Positions 63,401 to 64,000 of a stretch of DNA of 64,000 nt are shown in pieces. How positions within the stretch are numbered: position 1 is the first letter of the stretch; each line of letters begins with the position of its first letter. The notes beneath the pieces were generated by a model, which had not been told where the DNA came from, made no database searches, and saw only the letters and a list, made by a program, of their open reading frames with translations. Where the stretch lies: positions 18,011,934 to 18,075,933 of the forward strand of contig NC_045138.2 of assembly GCF_008831285.2 (NCBI RefSeq). Reading direction: 5' to 3'. The translations under genes were made by a program, and so were the position numbers. The stretch is from Nymphaea colorata (lineage: Eukaryota; Streptophyta; Magnoliopsida; Nymphaeales; Nymphaeaceae).

Positions 63401-64000
63401 AAAAAGCAGAGATTGTGCTGACAGCTCTGGGCACTTCATTTTGCTTTCTTTGAACCAAAAAAGGGAATGCATATCTTCAATTCCCAAATATTTACAAATT
63501 TCTATGTGCTCCAAGACCGTAGGCAATCTGGGAGCTTTTTGTTCATTAATTTACTAAGAGCGGCTTGAAAATGTCACCCAATTGAACAATTTAAAGTCCA
63601 GTGCACTTTTAATTTGCAAAAATGTTATGCTTATCATTGGGTTATAGCAAGATTGCATGCTCTGCAATCATAAGGAGGGCAACTTGTGTGTTATAGGGAG
63701 ACGTGAATGGAGCCTTTCCCTTTGTGACATGTAAGCCCCGAGAGGCAACTTATATGATTATGGATTTTTAGAGCGTTGGATTTGATTGCTCTACTATATC
63801 AGCTTCAACATGTCTATGCGTGTATGTGCATGCACACATGCAAGTGTGGTGGGACAACCCCTTATTCTCCACAAAGCATAATAATTGATCTACACATAGG
63901 AGTTACCTTAAGAGGCCACAGACATATTAAAAAGGTCTCCAACCCCACATGTTTGTTGGTTGAGTAGGAGGAGTATTTCATCTTATCTTCATCGTTTCCA
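60476..64000. other. Intergenic, no recognised gene
   Basis: AT-rich with poly-T runs. A TATA-like string and CCTAAACCCTAG (telo-box type) lie at 61492-61518. Open frames are short and unrecognised. Confidence 0.4.

Noticed and set aside
1-64000. CRISPR arrays, bacterial operons, tRNA or rRNA genes
   Set aside because: This is plant nuclear DNA; no regularly spaced repeats with unique spacers and no tRNA or rRNA signature were found by eye.

Overview
This is nuclear plant DNA. The genes have GT-AG introns, the flanks are AT-rich with many (TA)n and (GA)n microsatellites, there are several families of miniature transposons, and the two recognised gene types occur only in land plants. Grasses are generally reported to lack PEAPOD genes, so a non-grass angiosperm is likely; I cannot place the lineage further from sequence alone.

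Layout. (1) Positions 1-20307 and about 22767-47596 are two copies of one large duplicated block. Each copy carries, on the minus strand, a gene for an ETO1-like (EOL1-type) BTB-TPR protein followed by about 17-19 kb of non-coding, transposon-rich DNA. In copy 1 only exon 1 and the first 996 nt of exon 2 lie inside the window; the rest runs off the left edge. Copy 2 is complete: five exons between 22767 and 28031, predicted 883 residues, all splice phases consistent. Over the shared 996 nt of exon 2 the copies differ by 21 substitutions and no indels (about 98% identity). The non-coding parts differ by many copy-specific insertions, deletions and short tandem duplications. (2) 47597-50596 is single-copy and partly GC-rich, with no recognised gene. 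(3) 50597-54752 minus is a PEAPOD/TIFY4 gene: N-terminal PPD domain, TIFY motif, divergent Jas motif and C-terminal tail spread over at least eight exons. Its last exon and a possible linker exon are unresolved. (4) 54753-64000 is mostly intergenic, with a GC-rich island near 59.8-60.45 kb and no recognisable gene.

How the genes relate. ETO1/EOL proteins are CUL3 substrate adaptors that send type-2 ACC synthases for degradation and so limit ethylene production. PEAPOD proteins are TIFY repressors that, with KIX adaptors, limit meristemoid division and leaf size. They are unrelated pathways; adjacency need not mean joint function. The duplication is the main feature: it provides two ETO1-like genes, of which copy 2 has lost three residues of its N-terminal conserved motif and carries a greatly expanded CT microsatellite beginning four bases into its first intron.

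No previously undescribed biological system was found. The notable items are the tandem duplication, the copy-specific changes in the ETO1-like pair, and datable transposon insertions with an empty site in the sister copy.
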